Shown here: positions 22,749 through 35,177 of the stretch, one piece after another
Layout of the letters: the number at the start of each line of letters is the position of its first letter
Numbering within the stretch: position 1 is the first letter of the stretch
NCBI GenBank assembly: GCA_016647705.1
Contig: CM028335.1
Coordinates: 43,621,526 to 43,685,525 of the forward strand
Origin: Eucommia ulmoides
Taxonomy: Eukaryota > Streptophyta > Magnoliopsida > Garryales > Eucommiaceae
Length of the DNA: 64,000 nt
Direction: 5' to 3'
The notes under the pieces: generated by a model
Told to the model about the DNA's origin: nothing
Database searches by the model: none
The model's input: only the letters and a program-made list of their open reading frames with translations
Position numbers and translations under genes: made by a program

Positions 22749-23973
22749 TGTAATCGTGCCACATTTTATGCGATCTAATATCGTTATTTAAGTTTAGTTA
22801 ATCTTTTAAATTAACTAAATTAGTGTGATTGATTTATTTTGTTTGTTTTTGTAATTTGAAGAAATGGATAAAAAAAAATCACACTATTTGGAATTAAAAT
22901 GCGCAAGAAAATGATCAACCGGATAAAAGTCGCGGTTTCCTAGCACTAGAATAAGACCATTGTCTATTCTTTTGGATATAACTTATTGCACAGTAGAAAT
23001 TTTGGGATGAAACAAGTTGCACGTTAAAGTAGACTCCCGAAACTTTCCAATGACTAGCCATATAGCAAAATCAGATTTGATTGCATTTTCTTTTCTGTTA
23101 GACTGACCGCCTTTTCTTCATAGAGATGGGGCTTCGGCAGTACAATTTTTTAGACTCGTTTCTTAGTTTTCGTATTTCTTTTATTTTTTATTTTTATTTT
23201 TCTACTGGATTTTGGCATGGGGTTCTTCAACAACGCTTTGTTGAATATTTTATGGACAAGAAATACATGGAAATTAACGGTTAATCTCCCCTCAACCAGG
23301 TTAGGATTAGGGTAAGTATTTTTGGGTTTATGTAAAATATTGTATTTTTAATTTAATTTCGAATTATGTGTAAGCAATTTTATAGTGTGGAATATTGTTC
23401 TTGAAATGCTTTATTGGGATTAAATTTATTTTCAAAGTGTTCTTATACAGATTTTGAATTTTAGATTTAATTACTTCTAGAACATTAGATTTAATACATG
23501 TGGTCTAGATATAACAATCATATAATAGTATTCTTGAGATTTAATTATTAGTTTCGATGATTTATGCCAAAATTTTAATTCACCTTAAATTAGAGTAACG
23601 TAGGAATTAAATACCAAAGATAAACCATGCGAAAGAATAATCAATCTAATCTTTCTGAATAGTTTCGACTTGTAGTTAAGAAAACTAATTTGCATTTGAA
23701 TTAAAAAAAAAAATACGATAACAATATAAATCCCAAAATACATAATCTATAATTCCTAACTTGGCTATCTATTTTTATCCATTTTAGATTTAGTATTTTG
23801 CTTTCCTTATATTAAAAACTCAAAACTCAATCAATATTCATTTTTCGCTAAAGGAAGAAAAATAATTAGAAATCGATAATTATAAGATCGATTCTTGTGG
23901 TTCGACGCCCTACTTGAATACGTACTCCATCTGTATCGCAGTACCATTTAAGGGTATTATTTTTTAGCGATCA
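22749..23973 (+). repeat. 3' LTR of the non-autonomous gypsy element
   Basis: It starts TGTAATCGTGCC after a purine-rich stretch and ends TTTTTAGCGATCA. It pairs with 17155-18625. Confidence 0.8.
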
Positions 23974-25429
23974 TAAAGATGGAATTTTAGAGGTCACAAA
24001 TCGATCTTTGGATCACCGCTTTCAATGTTCTAAAGAACCCTTCGTAGACGGCCAAGGCGAAGCTCTAAATAGCCTACCATTGGCCGAACACGTGGAACAA
24101 GGAGAATGAGTTAATCCCTCCAACGTCGACAGGTACATCTCACTTTTGTTAAACTAAACGCATTTCATTCGTTATCTAACCCTAATGTGAAATTGAGAAA
24201 TTCAAATTCAAATTCAAAACTCCAACCCCTAAAATTGAGATAAATTAATTTTTTTGCAAACCCATCTCACAACGAAGAAATATAAAATAGCAACAATGAC
24301 GTTTCAAGAAAACTAATTAACCACCAAGAACTTACAACGATACGCATGTAGATGTAGTATCTAGGAATCTTTTAAAAAAAAAAAAACTTATCAGGAATCA
24401 AAAGAAAAGAAAAATTCTAAGACAACTCTGTTAAAAAACAAAGAAGAGTAAAAGTCTTTGAAGAAAAAACTAAAATGAAGTTCCATAATAATTTCACTAC
24501 GATTTTCATGTGATGGGAAGATCGAAACAAAGACAACAACTAGTGTTCAAACAAACATTCTAAACACATTTACCCAAAGGTGGAAAATGTGAATAATTTG
24601 TCCGAAAACGCGCAAGATTTTGGGCCCACACATATGACCACTTTTGAACAACAATTGATACAGAAACTACCTTTCAAACTTGCACAAATATCATATTCAT
24701 GCAGTAACAAAGATGAGAACAAAAAAAATTGATAACATTTTCATGGCTAAAGAAGCAAAAATTCGCCATTACTCTTAGGGTATGGAAGAAAAGTGTTTAT
24801 TTCCTCTATAAACTATATAACAACCTTAATAACACAGTCCATAACAATACACTACATTGGCATGCATAGGTTTCATGAGGAAAAAGAGATTTAAAGAAAT
24901 AAAGAAAACCCTAACTTGAGAGTGAAAAAAATCCAAGATATCTTGATAAAACTAAGTGGGAAATTGAGTAAACATCTTAAACTAATCTTTTGATGAAAGA
25001 ACTTGAAGAAAATCAAGTAGAATTGGTTGAAATTCAGTGGAAATCGTCTAAAAACCCTTGCCCTCCCCCCCCCCCTCCCCCCCCCCCCCCCTCTCTCTCT
25101 CTTGTTTTCCAAAACAAACATGGTCTAACTGTATTTATAAGACAACCCTGCGCATTGGACAATGCACAAGGTTGCAAAAATTATGTTTTTCAATTTTTTT
25201 TAAAATTTTATTTTCGAAAAATTTAAAATGCATTAAGATAAAGAATACAACCTTACCTCGAGATGCGTGGAGTATCAAAAGACGTGCTAGAATCAGCACT
25301 TTAGGCTTGCTTAAGTCACTTCACGTCCCATCGTCATAAAAGTAGGAAAAGTAAGGTCAAATAAAAAAGGTAAGGTCGAAAACAGGGTCAAATCAATAAA
25401 CGTCAAATCATGTCATTTCATGATAAAAC
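23974..25429. other. Gene-free AT-rich stretch with a C/CT microsatellite
   Basis: 23974-24150 shows minus-strand coding-like sequence that may continue the PMD-bearing composite, but no domain is readable. 24150-25050 is A-rich without features. 25064-25101 is a poly-C tract followed by (CT)n. On the minus strand TTATAAATAC at about 25132-25141 could be a TATA box. The short proline-rich frames over the C tract are low-complexity artefacts. Confidence 0.5.
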
Positions 25430-27345
25430 AGGCTTGGCAAATGAATTTTATCAGTATCATGATAAATTAAATAGCCTGGGCGTTGCACCTATGGACGAAT
25501 TCTAGAATTGATTTCCCATCTTGAAAATTCTTTTCCGTCACCACCCAATAATGTGTCGGCGAGCGTGTTTAGGGATTCACAATGCTTATCTCAAATTCAT
25601 TTTTCATCACCTCTAACAACAGCGAGACAAACTGACTTAGCTTCTCTTATAGTGGCTAATTCGTCTCCTCCCCATCCCCCAAGCTGGGGCATATTTTACA
25701 CCATTTACGTTCTTAGTTTCGCGATAGGAGGTGTCGGATCTGTTTCCTCACGGAACTTATCCATCTACTACGTCAGTCAGAGACTGAGGCACATTTCACC
25801 ATGTTCAAGATTTTCCAATGGGAATCTATGATTGTTTTTATCCCGAGTCGTAGACTGGGATAAGGGTCGAACTATGTTTTAACCTGATTCCGGACTTAGA
25901 AAATCAGGATATGCAAACAACCCTTGCGGGTTCGGTCGTTAAGTTAAAAATAGAATCATTGCCCCGAACTATATTTCGACTTGATTCTGGGTGCAAATCA
26001 AGATACGTATGCAACCCATGTTGTTTTAGTCGTCCAATCAATCAAAACGGTCATTGTTCGACACAATGACTTAACATGATTTCTAAATTAAAATACATGA
26101 GCAACTCACGTGGTTTTAGTCTCAGTTCAACATTTAAAAATTACATGCTTGGTTTGGGATACATGGGTAGCCAATGTAGGTTCTATCGTATTTTTCTGAA
26201 ACACCCAGGGTTTATTCCTCTGCCCTAGCCTAGGTATGGGACACATTATATCGGGTTTTTCCGTCGAGATTCCTTAATTAGATTCACCCCAGTTTGTGCT
26301 GGAGCAAATTTAAGATTGTGATTCACTTCCCCAAAAATGTACGTACCACCGAGCCCTAGTCTTGGACTGGGGCACATTTTAACTTCATTTACCTACCTTG
26401 TGAAGTTCTTTACAATTGTTTTCTAGTCCCAAGCGAGGACATTGCTCCTGAATATTCCAAAAGAAAACAAGAATAAAAATAAAAATGCTTAAGAAAAAAG
26501 AATAAATAAATAAATGTTTAAATAAAATTTTAATTTCTTAGATAAATGTTTAAATAAATGTTCAAATAAATAAATAAATAAAATTGAAAAAAATGTTTAA
26601 ATAAATGTTTAAATAATCATTTTTAATGATTTAAATAAATAAATGTTTCTCTTTTAATGTATAAATAAATAAATGTTTCTCTTTCACTATTTAAATAAAT
26701 AAATAAGTGAATAAATGTTAAAATTTTTGTTTTAGAAACTTTGGTTCTTCTACAATAACTATCGTTTGCCAGCTTCAGTCTCAGATTGAGATGACACTCC
26801 CCGTAATCAGTTTCTATAACCAATAACCTTTTTCTACGCACGTCTGACTCACATTATTGTTAAATTTATTTAAAATTGTTAGAACTACATTTGATCTGAT
26901 TCTTAACTATCCTAAGATATGTTGGAAAACCCTTGGTTGGGTTCGATCAAAACCAAAGCGACGTTGATAAGTCAACATTCTGTTCCTCTATGCTATGGTG
27001 TATCCCTTCTAGGATTGGTCAGTTGACCCTCCTTAGAGCTTTATTCCTGACCTTTATAGTAGGACTTGTTGGAACTACATTTGACCTAATTCTCATCATG
27101 ACAAGCTATTAAGAGCATTAAATGGGTATTAAATTGGATATTAAATAAAGCGTTAAACAACAAATATTTGGGCTAGATTTTGATCATCATAGCAAGATCT
27201 TCGTGATTACCTGCAAAATCCTAAGAAATCTTAATCATTACCTAAGATAATTTATCCATAAATAGCATTAAATGGTCATTAAGTAATCATTTAAAGTAGG
27301 CTGACTATGCCTATGCATTGGTGAATGTGCAGGCATGTCTTTGCC

Positions 27346-27353
27346 TATAAAAG
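27346..27353 (+). promoter_or_regulatory. TATA box in the Tat/Ogre-like LTR
   Basis: TATAAAAG in the context TTGCCTATAAAAGGCAAT, itself an inverted repeat (TTGCCT/AGGCAA). A CT-rich leader follows 30-60 bp downstream, as at plant LTR start sites. Confidence 0.55.
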
Positions 27354-28420
27354 GCAATCTGTTTTTATTAGGAACAAACATTGGTCTCTCTCTCTGTCTC
27401 CAGACTCGAATTTCTCTCTCGAGTCTCTTAATCTCTTAAGTTTTCTACCTCTTAGACACACCTAAATTCTTCCAAAAAAATCTCTCAAATGGTGTTCTTG
27501 ATACTCTTCTAATAAGAGTTCCAAAAGTTTCTCAAGAACAACCAAGTAAAAGGGATAAGAGATTTAAGAATGAGAAGAACGAAAAATCACTTAGGGAAAT
27601 ACCACTCCCCTAAGTTAAGTAAGTTTTTCTTAAACTTCTCTTTAGTTTTTGTTCGTTTATTATAATTGATTTGTTTGTACATATTGTTCTTTGGTTGTTT
27701 TTAGTGTCTTAGATTTTGTACGTGGTGTACATAGTTTGTTTTTGTGTCAAAAACAACAAAAGTACATGGTATATGCATAGCATCTTTGCCCTGTCAAGAA
27801 CACATGAAACCAAACTCAATGAACTTAAAATAAACTACCAACGATGGACTCCTAACTACTGACTACTAACAACTAACACTTACTTTTCCTGCTCTGTGCC
27901 TTTCCGCGCTAACCTAGATCATGACTTGGCACTAAGTCTCAAGCTGTGGACTGACACCCTTATATATATAAGCCTAGATCATAGACTGGCCTTACGTCTT
28001 TGGTCATGGACGTTCACCCTTTATACTACGTCTAGACATTTGTGGCTAAAAAGTGGAATAAATGAAGGTCATCTATTTCTTAAAGGATAAGTGTGTGCCT
28101 TTTTCAGTTCCTCCTTCTTAGTTATGAGTAGGACTGACACTTATATTCTATATTTTCTTTTCTTTTGGACTAACAAAAGTAAACATTAATATTAAACTTG
28201 CCTAAGCAAGTAAGTTTGGTTCGAATGTTCTTGACAAAATCAAATGTGTATATCAGTTACCATTTGTGTCATATTTGTTCTTACTTTTCTTAAATAAACA
28301 AAAAGAACTAAGAAAGAAAAGTGTTTAAGAAATTTTCTACATGAAAGTACTTTTGTGTTTTACTCTAAAAAAAATAAATCTTTGTTTTTCTAAAATTACT
28401 TTCATAAATAAATATTTTTA

Positions 28421-29022
28421 GGGCAAATTACACTTTCGGTCCTCGTATTTGTACGCGTTTTTTCATTTGGCCCTCCATTTTTTTTAAAATAGTCCTCGTA
28501 ATTGCACTCGTTTTTTTAAGTGACCTTTCTGTCAAAAAATGGTGTTAACTTTAACGGATTTAGCATGTGAAATGCACATGTCATATTTTAGAGGGTAATA
28601 ATGTAATTTTTTTTCTTTTTTCCATCTTCTTTTTTCTCTCTCTTCAGCTTCTCCTCCTTCTCTCTTCAACCATTCCATCGCTTTGTCTTGAGTCCTCCCT
28701 TGCTATGGAAACATTAGGGCTTTCCCACTGCACCAGGCAGAAATCAAGAACAAAGCCATGGAATGGTTGAAGAGAGAATGAAGAGAAGCTGAAGAGAGAG
28801 AAACGAGAAGACATAAAATAAGAAAAAAAATTACATTATTACCCTCTGAAATATGACATGTGCATTTCACGTGCTAATCCGTCAATGTAAACACCATTTT
28901 TTTACAGAAGGGCCACTTAAAAAACCAGGTGCAAATAGGAGGGATCACTTTGACAAAAAAAAAAATAGAGGGCCAAATGAAAAAACGCATGCAAATACGA
29001 GGACCAAAAGTGCAATTTGCCC
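28421..29022. mobile_element. Mutator-type foldback MITE (602 bp)
   Basis: The ends GGGCAAATTACACTTTCGGT and its complement are the start of inverted repeats that run about 265 bp inward (28421-28685 and 28754-29022), leaving a loop of about 70 bp. The 9-bp flanks atattttta (28412-28420) and atgttttta (29023-29031) match at eight of nine positions, as expected for Mutator-like transposition. There is no transposase; the short frames inside are incidental. Transcription through it would give a long hairpin RNA, a likely source of small RNAs. Confidence 0.88.
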
Positions 29023-29816
29023 ATGTTTTTATATACATTGTTTAAAATAAAACTTTAACTTCTTATTATTTATAAAACATGGTTTTCCACATTTCAAATA
29101 AAATGTGTTTTTCTTAAAATTAGTTTAACTTTTTTTTTTCTTATTCTCATTTAAAATAATATGCTACTTTTGTCAAGTCAAGTTTATAAATAAACCCCTG
29201 CCCCCCGGGGCCAAATTTGTCGATTCTTCCATAATCAATAGACAGTCTAAAACGAAGACATTTTCTCTTTTATTTAATTTTTTTTATCTGTTGCTGCTTT
29301 TCATAAATAAAATTTTCTTATCTTCTTTCATAAAATAAACATAAAAGACATAAATATTTCAAAATAAGAATTAGTGTGTTAACCAAAAACGAAGGAAATT
29401 ACTTGGACTAGTTTGATCTTAAAGATTTTTTTAAACTTAGGTACTATCTTCAAACGGTGTCTTGTGGTATCTAACACCTCCTCCGAGTATAACCGATCCC
29501 AGAACTTTGAAGAAATATCTGGTAAAAGACCTACTATTTTTTCGAGTCAAAACTTGAGTCATTTCTAAACTATAAAATGATTTTCTAAAATCTCTATGAC
29601 CTAGAATATCATTTAACCCAATGCTAGGTGCCAATTTTATTTTTTAAAATAAATCCTGGCCCAAAGACGTTTTTCAAAATCGACGCCTAGAAAAGCCCCT
29701 GAAACTATTTTTTTCTAAAATGAATGTATTTTGAGGATTTTGAGATGAAGGAAATCGAATCATGTTTTTCGCTTTCTCTATTTCTCATTCTCTTTTTCAA
29801 AATCTGGGGTGCGTCA

Positions 29817-32800
29817 AAGGGCTAACAGAAGAAATTCATCTGAGACTTAAAATCCTCAAAATCGTATTTTGAGATGAAGCAATGGCTTCCAACAAACGCA
29901 TATATATTCCGAGGTAAAATTGATCTCTGTTCTATGCTGTAATTGTTGGTGCTGGTTTCAAATTTCATTGTATTTGAATTTCTGAAACACGCGCAGCAAG
30001 GATATACGAGTTTATCTCTTTGTATATGATCTTAGATTCAAAGAGTTATTTCGCACATTTTTTTCTCAATTGCTTCGATTAATCTTCTCATGAAATAAGG
30101 ACAGCCTCGCCTTCCTTAAGGTTTAATATTTCTCAATTGCAGAAGAACATGCTCCATAGAAATAACACTCCTTCGAGATCTCCCTCGCCCAGCAACAACA
30201 CTAGCAGTAGCGGTGGCTTCGCAATCGTGCTCATTATCTCCGCTGCATAATACAAGCGTCGGAATATCACTTCATAATAAATTAGTTTTTATCACAATAA
30301 CCTTGAACTTCATGGGTGTAACTTGAGTGTACCAAGCAGTAAGCCATTGCTCATTTTTATGATAAATTTATTATTTGGTCCGCCGAAGATATAGAAATAA
30401 AAAAAATAGACCCCCAACTATTATAATAATTTTTTTGAAGGGGTAAGAGAACAAATTCATTTGAGACTCAAAATTGTGAAATTTTAAAAGACAAACGCTC
30501 ACTAAGCTTCCCAATTTTGGTACCATTATGATAAATCATTAGTTGAAGGAGTAACAAAAGAAATTCTTCAGAGACCCAAAATTATAAATTTTCAAAGGCG
30601 TTAGCATATAAATCCCAATTTAGCTAATTTTTCAAAACAGTTAAACTCGTTAAATTTTGAAAGGTAAACACTCACGATTTTGAAAAATGATTATGACAAA
30701 TCATTATCTGAAGGGGTAATAGAAAAAATTCATGAGAGACTAAAAATTGTAAAATGTTCAAAGGCACCGAAAAAATTGAATTTAGCTAAAAAAAAAATTA
30801 AACAGTCAAATTCACGAAATTCCGAAAGGTTAATAATCACAATACCCCTTGATTTTAGTACCATTATGATAAAATATCATTTGAAAGGGTACTAGAAGAA
30901 ATTCATATGAGACTCAAAATCATAAAATTTTTAAAGGTTATAGCACACCAAAAAAATCACAATTTAACTAATTTTTTGATACAGTCAATCTCGTGAAATT
31001 TTGAAAGCTAACACTAACGAAACCCCCCAATTTTAGTACTATTGTGATAAATCATCATTTGAAGAGATAAGAGAGAAAATTAATCAAAAACTCAAAATCG
31101 TGAAACTTTCAAAAACAATAGCACATAAAAAAAATCTCAATTTCTCAAATCTTTTGCAATGGAAGAACTCGTGAAATTTTGAAATTCTAACACGCATGCA
31201 ACCCACCAACTTTGGTACCATTATGATAAATCATTAATTGAATTAGTAATAGAATAAATTCAACTAGGACTCGAACTCGTGAAACTTTTAAAAGCTAACA
31301 CTCACGAAACCTCCTGATTTTTGTACCATTATGACAAATTGTCATTTGAAAGGGTAAGTGAAGAAATTATTAGAAACTAAAACCGTGAAATTTTTAAAAG
31401 TTATATAGCACACAGAAAAATCCCAAATTAGGTAATTTTTTAAAACAATCAAATTCGTGAAATTTTGAACGGCTAATACTCATGAAACCCTTCAATTTTG
31501 GTACCATTATGATAAATCATTACTTGAAGGAGTAACAGAAGAAATTCTTCAAATACCCAAAATCGTAAATTTTCAAAGGCTTTCGCATACCAAAAAATCT
31601 CAATTTCGCTAATTTTTCAAAATAGTCAAACTCATTAACTTTTAAAAGGTAAACACTCATGATTTTAAAAAATAATTATGATAAATCATTATTTGAAGGG
31701 GTAACTGAAGAAATTCATCAAAGACTCAAAATCGTAAAATGTTCAAAGGCAACACACCGAAAAAATCCAATTTAGCTACTTTTTTTTAAACAATCAAATA
31801 CACAAATTTTTAAGGGTTAACACTCACGAAACCCCACGATTTTGGTACCATTATGATAAATCATCATTTAAAGGGTTGATAGAAGAAATTCATATGAGAC
31901 TCAAAATCGTAAATTTTTTATAGGTATAGCACACCAAAAAATCCTAATTTACCTAATTTTTTTAAACAGTCAATCTCGTGAAATTTTGAAGGCTAACACT
32001 AATGAAACCCTCCAATTCTGGTACTATTTCAATTAATCATTATTTAAAAAGATAACAGAGAAAATTAATCAAAAAAATTCAAAATCGTGAAACTTTGAAA
32101 GAAAATAGCACTTAAAAAAATCCAAATTTCTCAAAACTTTTGAAATAGAAGAACTCATAAAATTTTAAACGCTAACACGCATGCAACCCCCAACTTTGGT
32201 ACCATTTTGATAAATCATCAATTGAATCGGTAATAGAATAAATTCATCCAGGACTCAAACTCGTGAAACTTTTAAAGGCTAACACTCACGAAACCTCCCA
32301 ATTTTTGTACCATTATGACAAATTTTCATTTGAAAAGGTAAGTGAAGAAATTATTAGAAACTAAAAACCGTGAAATTTTCAAAAGTTATATCACACAGAA
32401 AAATCCCAAATTAGGTAATTTTTTAAAACAATCAAATTCGTGAAATTTTGAAAGAATAATACTCACGAAACACCTCGATTTTGGAACCATTATGACAAAT
32501 CATTACTTGAAGGAGTAACAGAAGAAATTCTTCAGAGACCCGAAATCGTAAATTTTCAAAGGCTTTTGCACACCGAAAAATCTCAATTTAGTTAATTTTT
32601 AAAAATAGTCAAACTCATTAAATTTTAAAAGGTAAACACTCATGATTTTAAAAAATGCTTATGATAAATCATTTTTTGAAGGGGTAACTAAAATAATTCA
32701 TCAGATACTCAAAATCGTAAAATGTTCAAAGGCTATCACACACCGAAAAATTTCAATTTAGCGACTTTTTTTAAATAGTCAAATTCACAAATTTTTAAAG

Positions 32801-35045
32801 GTTAACACTCACGAAACCCCATGATTTTGATACCATTATGATAAATCATCATTTGAATGGATAATAGAAGAAATTCATATGAGACTCAAAATCGTAAATT
32901 TTTTAAAGGCTATAGCACACCAAAAAATCATAATTTAACTAATTTTTTGAAACAATCAATCTCGTGAAATTTTGAAAGCTGACACTAACGAAACCCCTCA
33001 ATTCTGGTACTATTGTGATTAATCATTATTTAAAAAGATAACTGAGAATATTAATCAAAAAATTCAAAATTGTGAAACTTTGAAAGACAATAGCACTTAA
33101 AAAAATCCAAATTTCTCAAATCTTTTGAAATAGAAGAACTCATGAAATTTTGAAACACTAACACGCATGCAACCCCCAACTTTGGTACCATTTTGATAAA
33201 CCATCAATTGAATCGGTAATAGAATAAATTCATTCAGGACTCAAACTCGTGAAATTTTTAAAGGTTAACACTCATGAAACCTCCCGATTTTGGTACCATT
33301 ATGACAAATTTTCAGTTGAAAGGGTAAGTGAAGAAATTATTGGAAACTAGAAATCGTGAAATTTCAAAAGTTATAGCACACAGAAAAATCCCAAATTAGG
33401 TAATTTTTTAAAACAATCAAATTCGTGAAATTTTGAAAGGTTAATACTCACGAACCCCCTTAATTTGGGTACCATTATGATAAATCATTACTTAAATGAG
33501 TAACAGAAGAAATTCTTCAGAGACCCAAAATCGTAAATTTTCAAAGGCTTTCTCACATACCAAAAAATCCCAATTTAGACAATTTTTTAAAAATAGTCAA
33601 ACTCATTAAATTTTAAAAGGTAAACACTCATGATTTAAAAAAATTATTATGATAAATCATTATTTGAAGAGGTAACTGAAGAAATTTATCAGAGACTCAA
33701 AATCATAAAATGTTCAAAGGCTATCACATACCGAAAAATTCCAATTTAGCTACTTTTTTTAAATAGTCAAATTCACAAAATTTTTAAAGGTAACTCACGA
33801 AACCCCATGATTTTGGTACCATTATGATAAATCATCATTTGAAGGGGTAACAGAAGAAATTTATATGAGACTCAAAATCGTAAAATTTTTAAAGGCTATA
33901 GCACACAAAAAATTCCAAGTTAACTAATTTTTTGAAACAGTCAATTTCGTGAAATTTTGAAGGCTGACACTAACAAAACCCCCAATTTTTGGTACTATTG
34001 CGATTAATCGTTATTTAAAAAAAAATAACAGAGAAAATTAATCAAAAACTCAAAATCGTGAAACTTTTGAAGGCAATAGCACACCAAAAAATTCCAATCT
34101 CTCAAATCTTTTGAAACAGAACTCATGAAATTTTGAAACGCTAACATGCACGCAATCCACCAACTTTGGTACCATTATGGTAAATCATCATTTGAATGAG
34201 TAACAAAATAAATTCTTTTAGGACTCAAACTCGTGAAATTTTTAAAGGCTAACACCCACGAAATCTCCCGATTTGGGTACCATTATGATAAATCATCATT
34301 TGAAAGAGTAAGTGAAAAAATTCATTAGAAACTAAAACTGTGAAATTTTCAAATATTATATAGCACATGGAAAAAATCCCAAATTAGGTAATTTTTTAAA
34401 ACAATCAAATTCGTGAAATTTTGAAAGGTTAACACTCACGAAACCCCCCAATTTTGGTACCATTATGATAAATCATTATTTGAAGGAGTTAGAGAAGAAA
34501 TTCATCAGAAACTCAAAATCGTAAATTTTTAAAGACTATCACACACCGAAAAATCCAAATTTAACTAATTTTTTGAAATAGTCAAACTCTTTTAAATTTG
34601 AAAGGCAAACACTCACGAACCCCCCCCCCTGCGCCAAAAGATAAATTGCCATTTGAAAGGGTATCGAAGGAAATTCATATGAGACTCAAAATCTTGAAAT
34701 TTTCAAAGACGCTATACAAAGAATTCCCAATTTAGGTAATTTTTTAAATGTCCAAACCCTTTAAATTTGTCAAAGCAAACAATCACAACCCCCCCCCCCC
34801 CCCCATCCCACCCCCCAAAAAAATAAAAATAAAAAATTGATACCATTATAATAAATCATCATTTGAAAAGGTAAAAGAATAAATTTAATCTGAGACTCAA
34901 AATTGAAAAAAAATCAAAGAATATCCTCTAGTAGTGGTACCATTATGATAAATCATCATTTGAAAGGGTAACAGAAGAACTTCATTTGAGACTCAAAATC
35001 ATGAAATTTTTAAATGTTATAGCACAAAAAAAATAATAATAATAA

Positions 35046-35084
<39 letters not shown>

Positions 35085-35177
35085 AATAAATAAAAAATCC
35101 TAATTTAGCTAATTTTTTGAAACTGTCAATCTGATGAAATTTTTGAAAGGCTAACACTCATGAAACTCCTAGATTCT
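29817..35177 (+). repeat. Satellite array, left block, 985-bp higher-order repeat
   Basis: Monomers of about 170-182 bp begin at a conserved GGTACCATTATGATAAATC box (for example near 30521, 30690, 30860, 31033, 31214). Every sixth monomer is only about 108 bp long. The short-monomer ends at 31323, 32307, 33292 and 34276 are spaced 984, 985 and 984 bp. Corresponding monomers one period apart are visibly more alike than neighbours, which defines a true higher-order repeat. From about 34600 the order decays, with C runs and an AAT/AAAT microsatellite at 35030-35090. The first clear satellite bases are 29817-29865, before the inserted gene fragment. Confidence 0.93.
29866..30320 (+). pseudogene. 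Possible captured gene fragment with an intron-like interval
   Basis: It interrupts the first satellite sequence (29817-29865). It shows ATG at 29882 (MASNKRIYIP), a GT at 29914 and a T-rich run ending TTGCAG at 30142, which together look like exon, 229-bp intron and exon. In the second piece one frame reads MLHRNNTPSRSPSPSN and ends in a hydrophobic FAIVLIISAA before a stop at 30250. This resembles the Ser/Pro head and membrane anchor of a type II membrane protein. The frame across the putative junction does not match that reading. I do not recognise the gene. Confidence 0.28.

Larger units (their letters stand above)
17155..23973 (+). mobile_element. Non-autonomous Athila/Tat-like gypsy element (LARD-like)
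   Basis: Long direct repeats flank it (17155-18625 and 22749-23973), about 15% diverged by eye and therefore old (several million years). The left one is followed by a tRNA-Asp-type primer site (18632-18649) and the right one is preceded by a purine-rich stretch. The internal region (about 2.4 kb once the nested solo LTR is excluded) has no recognisable gag, RT or integrase. Only the typical end-of-polyprotein and post-pol spacer signature remains, near 21430-21760. The target duplication is unclear (taagg/taaag at best). It is heavily decayed. Confidence 0.75.
25430..29816 (+). repeat. Tat/Ogre-like LTR region (right), with a nested MITE
   Basis: 25680-26450 repeats a theme known from Tat/Ogre LTRs: a phrase like CTGGGGCATATTTTACACC alternates with GAACTATGTTTTAACCTGATT and CAACCCTTGCGGGTTCGGTC. 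A promoter core lies at 27346. A roughly 70-bp tandem duplication begins CCTAGATCATGAC at 27910-28030. The right end (29400-29816) pairs with 10184-10750 and ends GGGGTGCGTCA exactly where satellite sequence begins. AAAT tracts fill 26500-26720. The element is very old; the left boundary is approximate. Confidence 0.5.

Noticed and set aside
25058-25339. Proline- and serine-rich frames on the plus strand
   Set aside because: They are produced by the poly-C/(CT)n tract and have no domain.
28567-28770. 67-residue frame as a small secreted protein
   Set aside because: It lies inside the MITE inverted repeat and its hydrophobic run comes from T-rich low complexity.
30521-34600. CRISPR-like regular repeat spacing
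   Set aside because: Repeats are about 175 bp long and contiguous, with no distinct spacers; this is a eukaryotic satellite.
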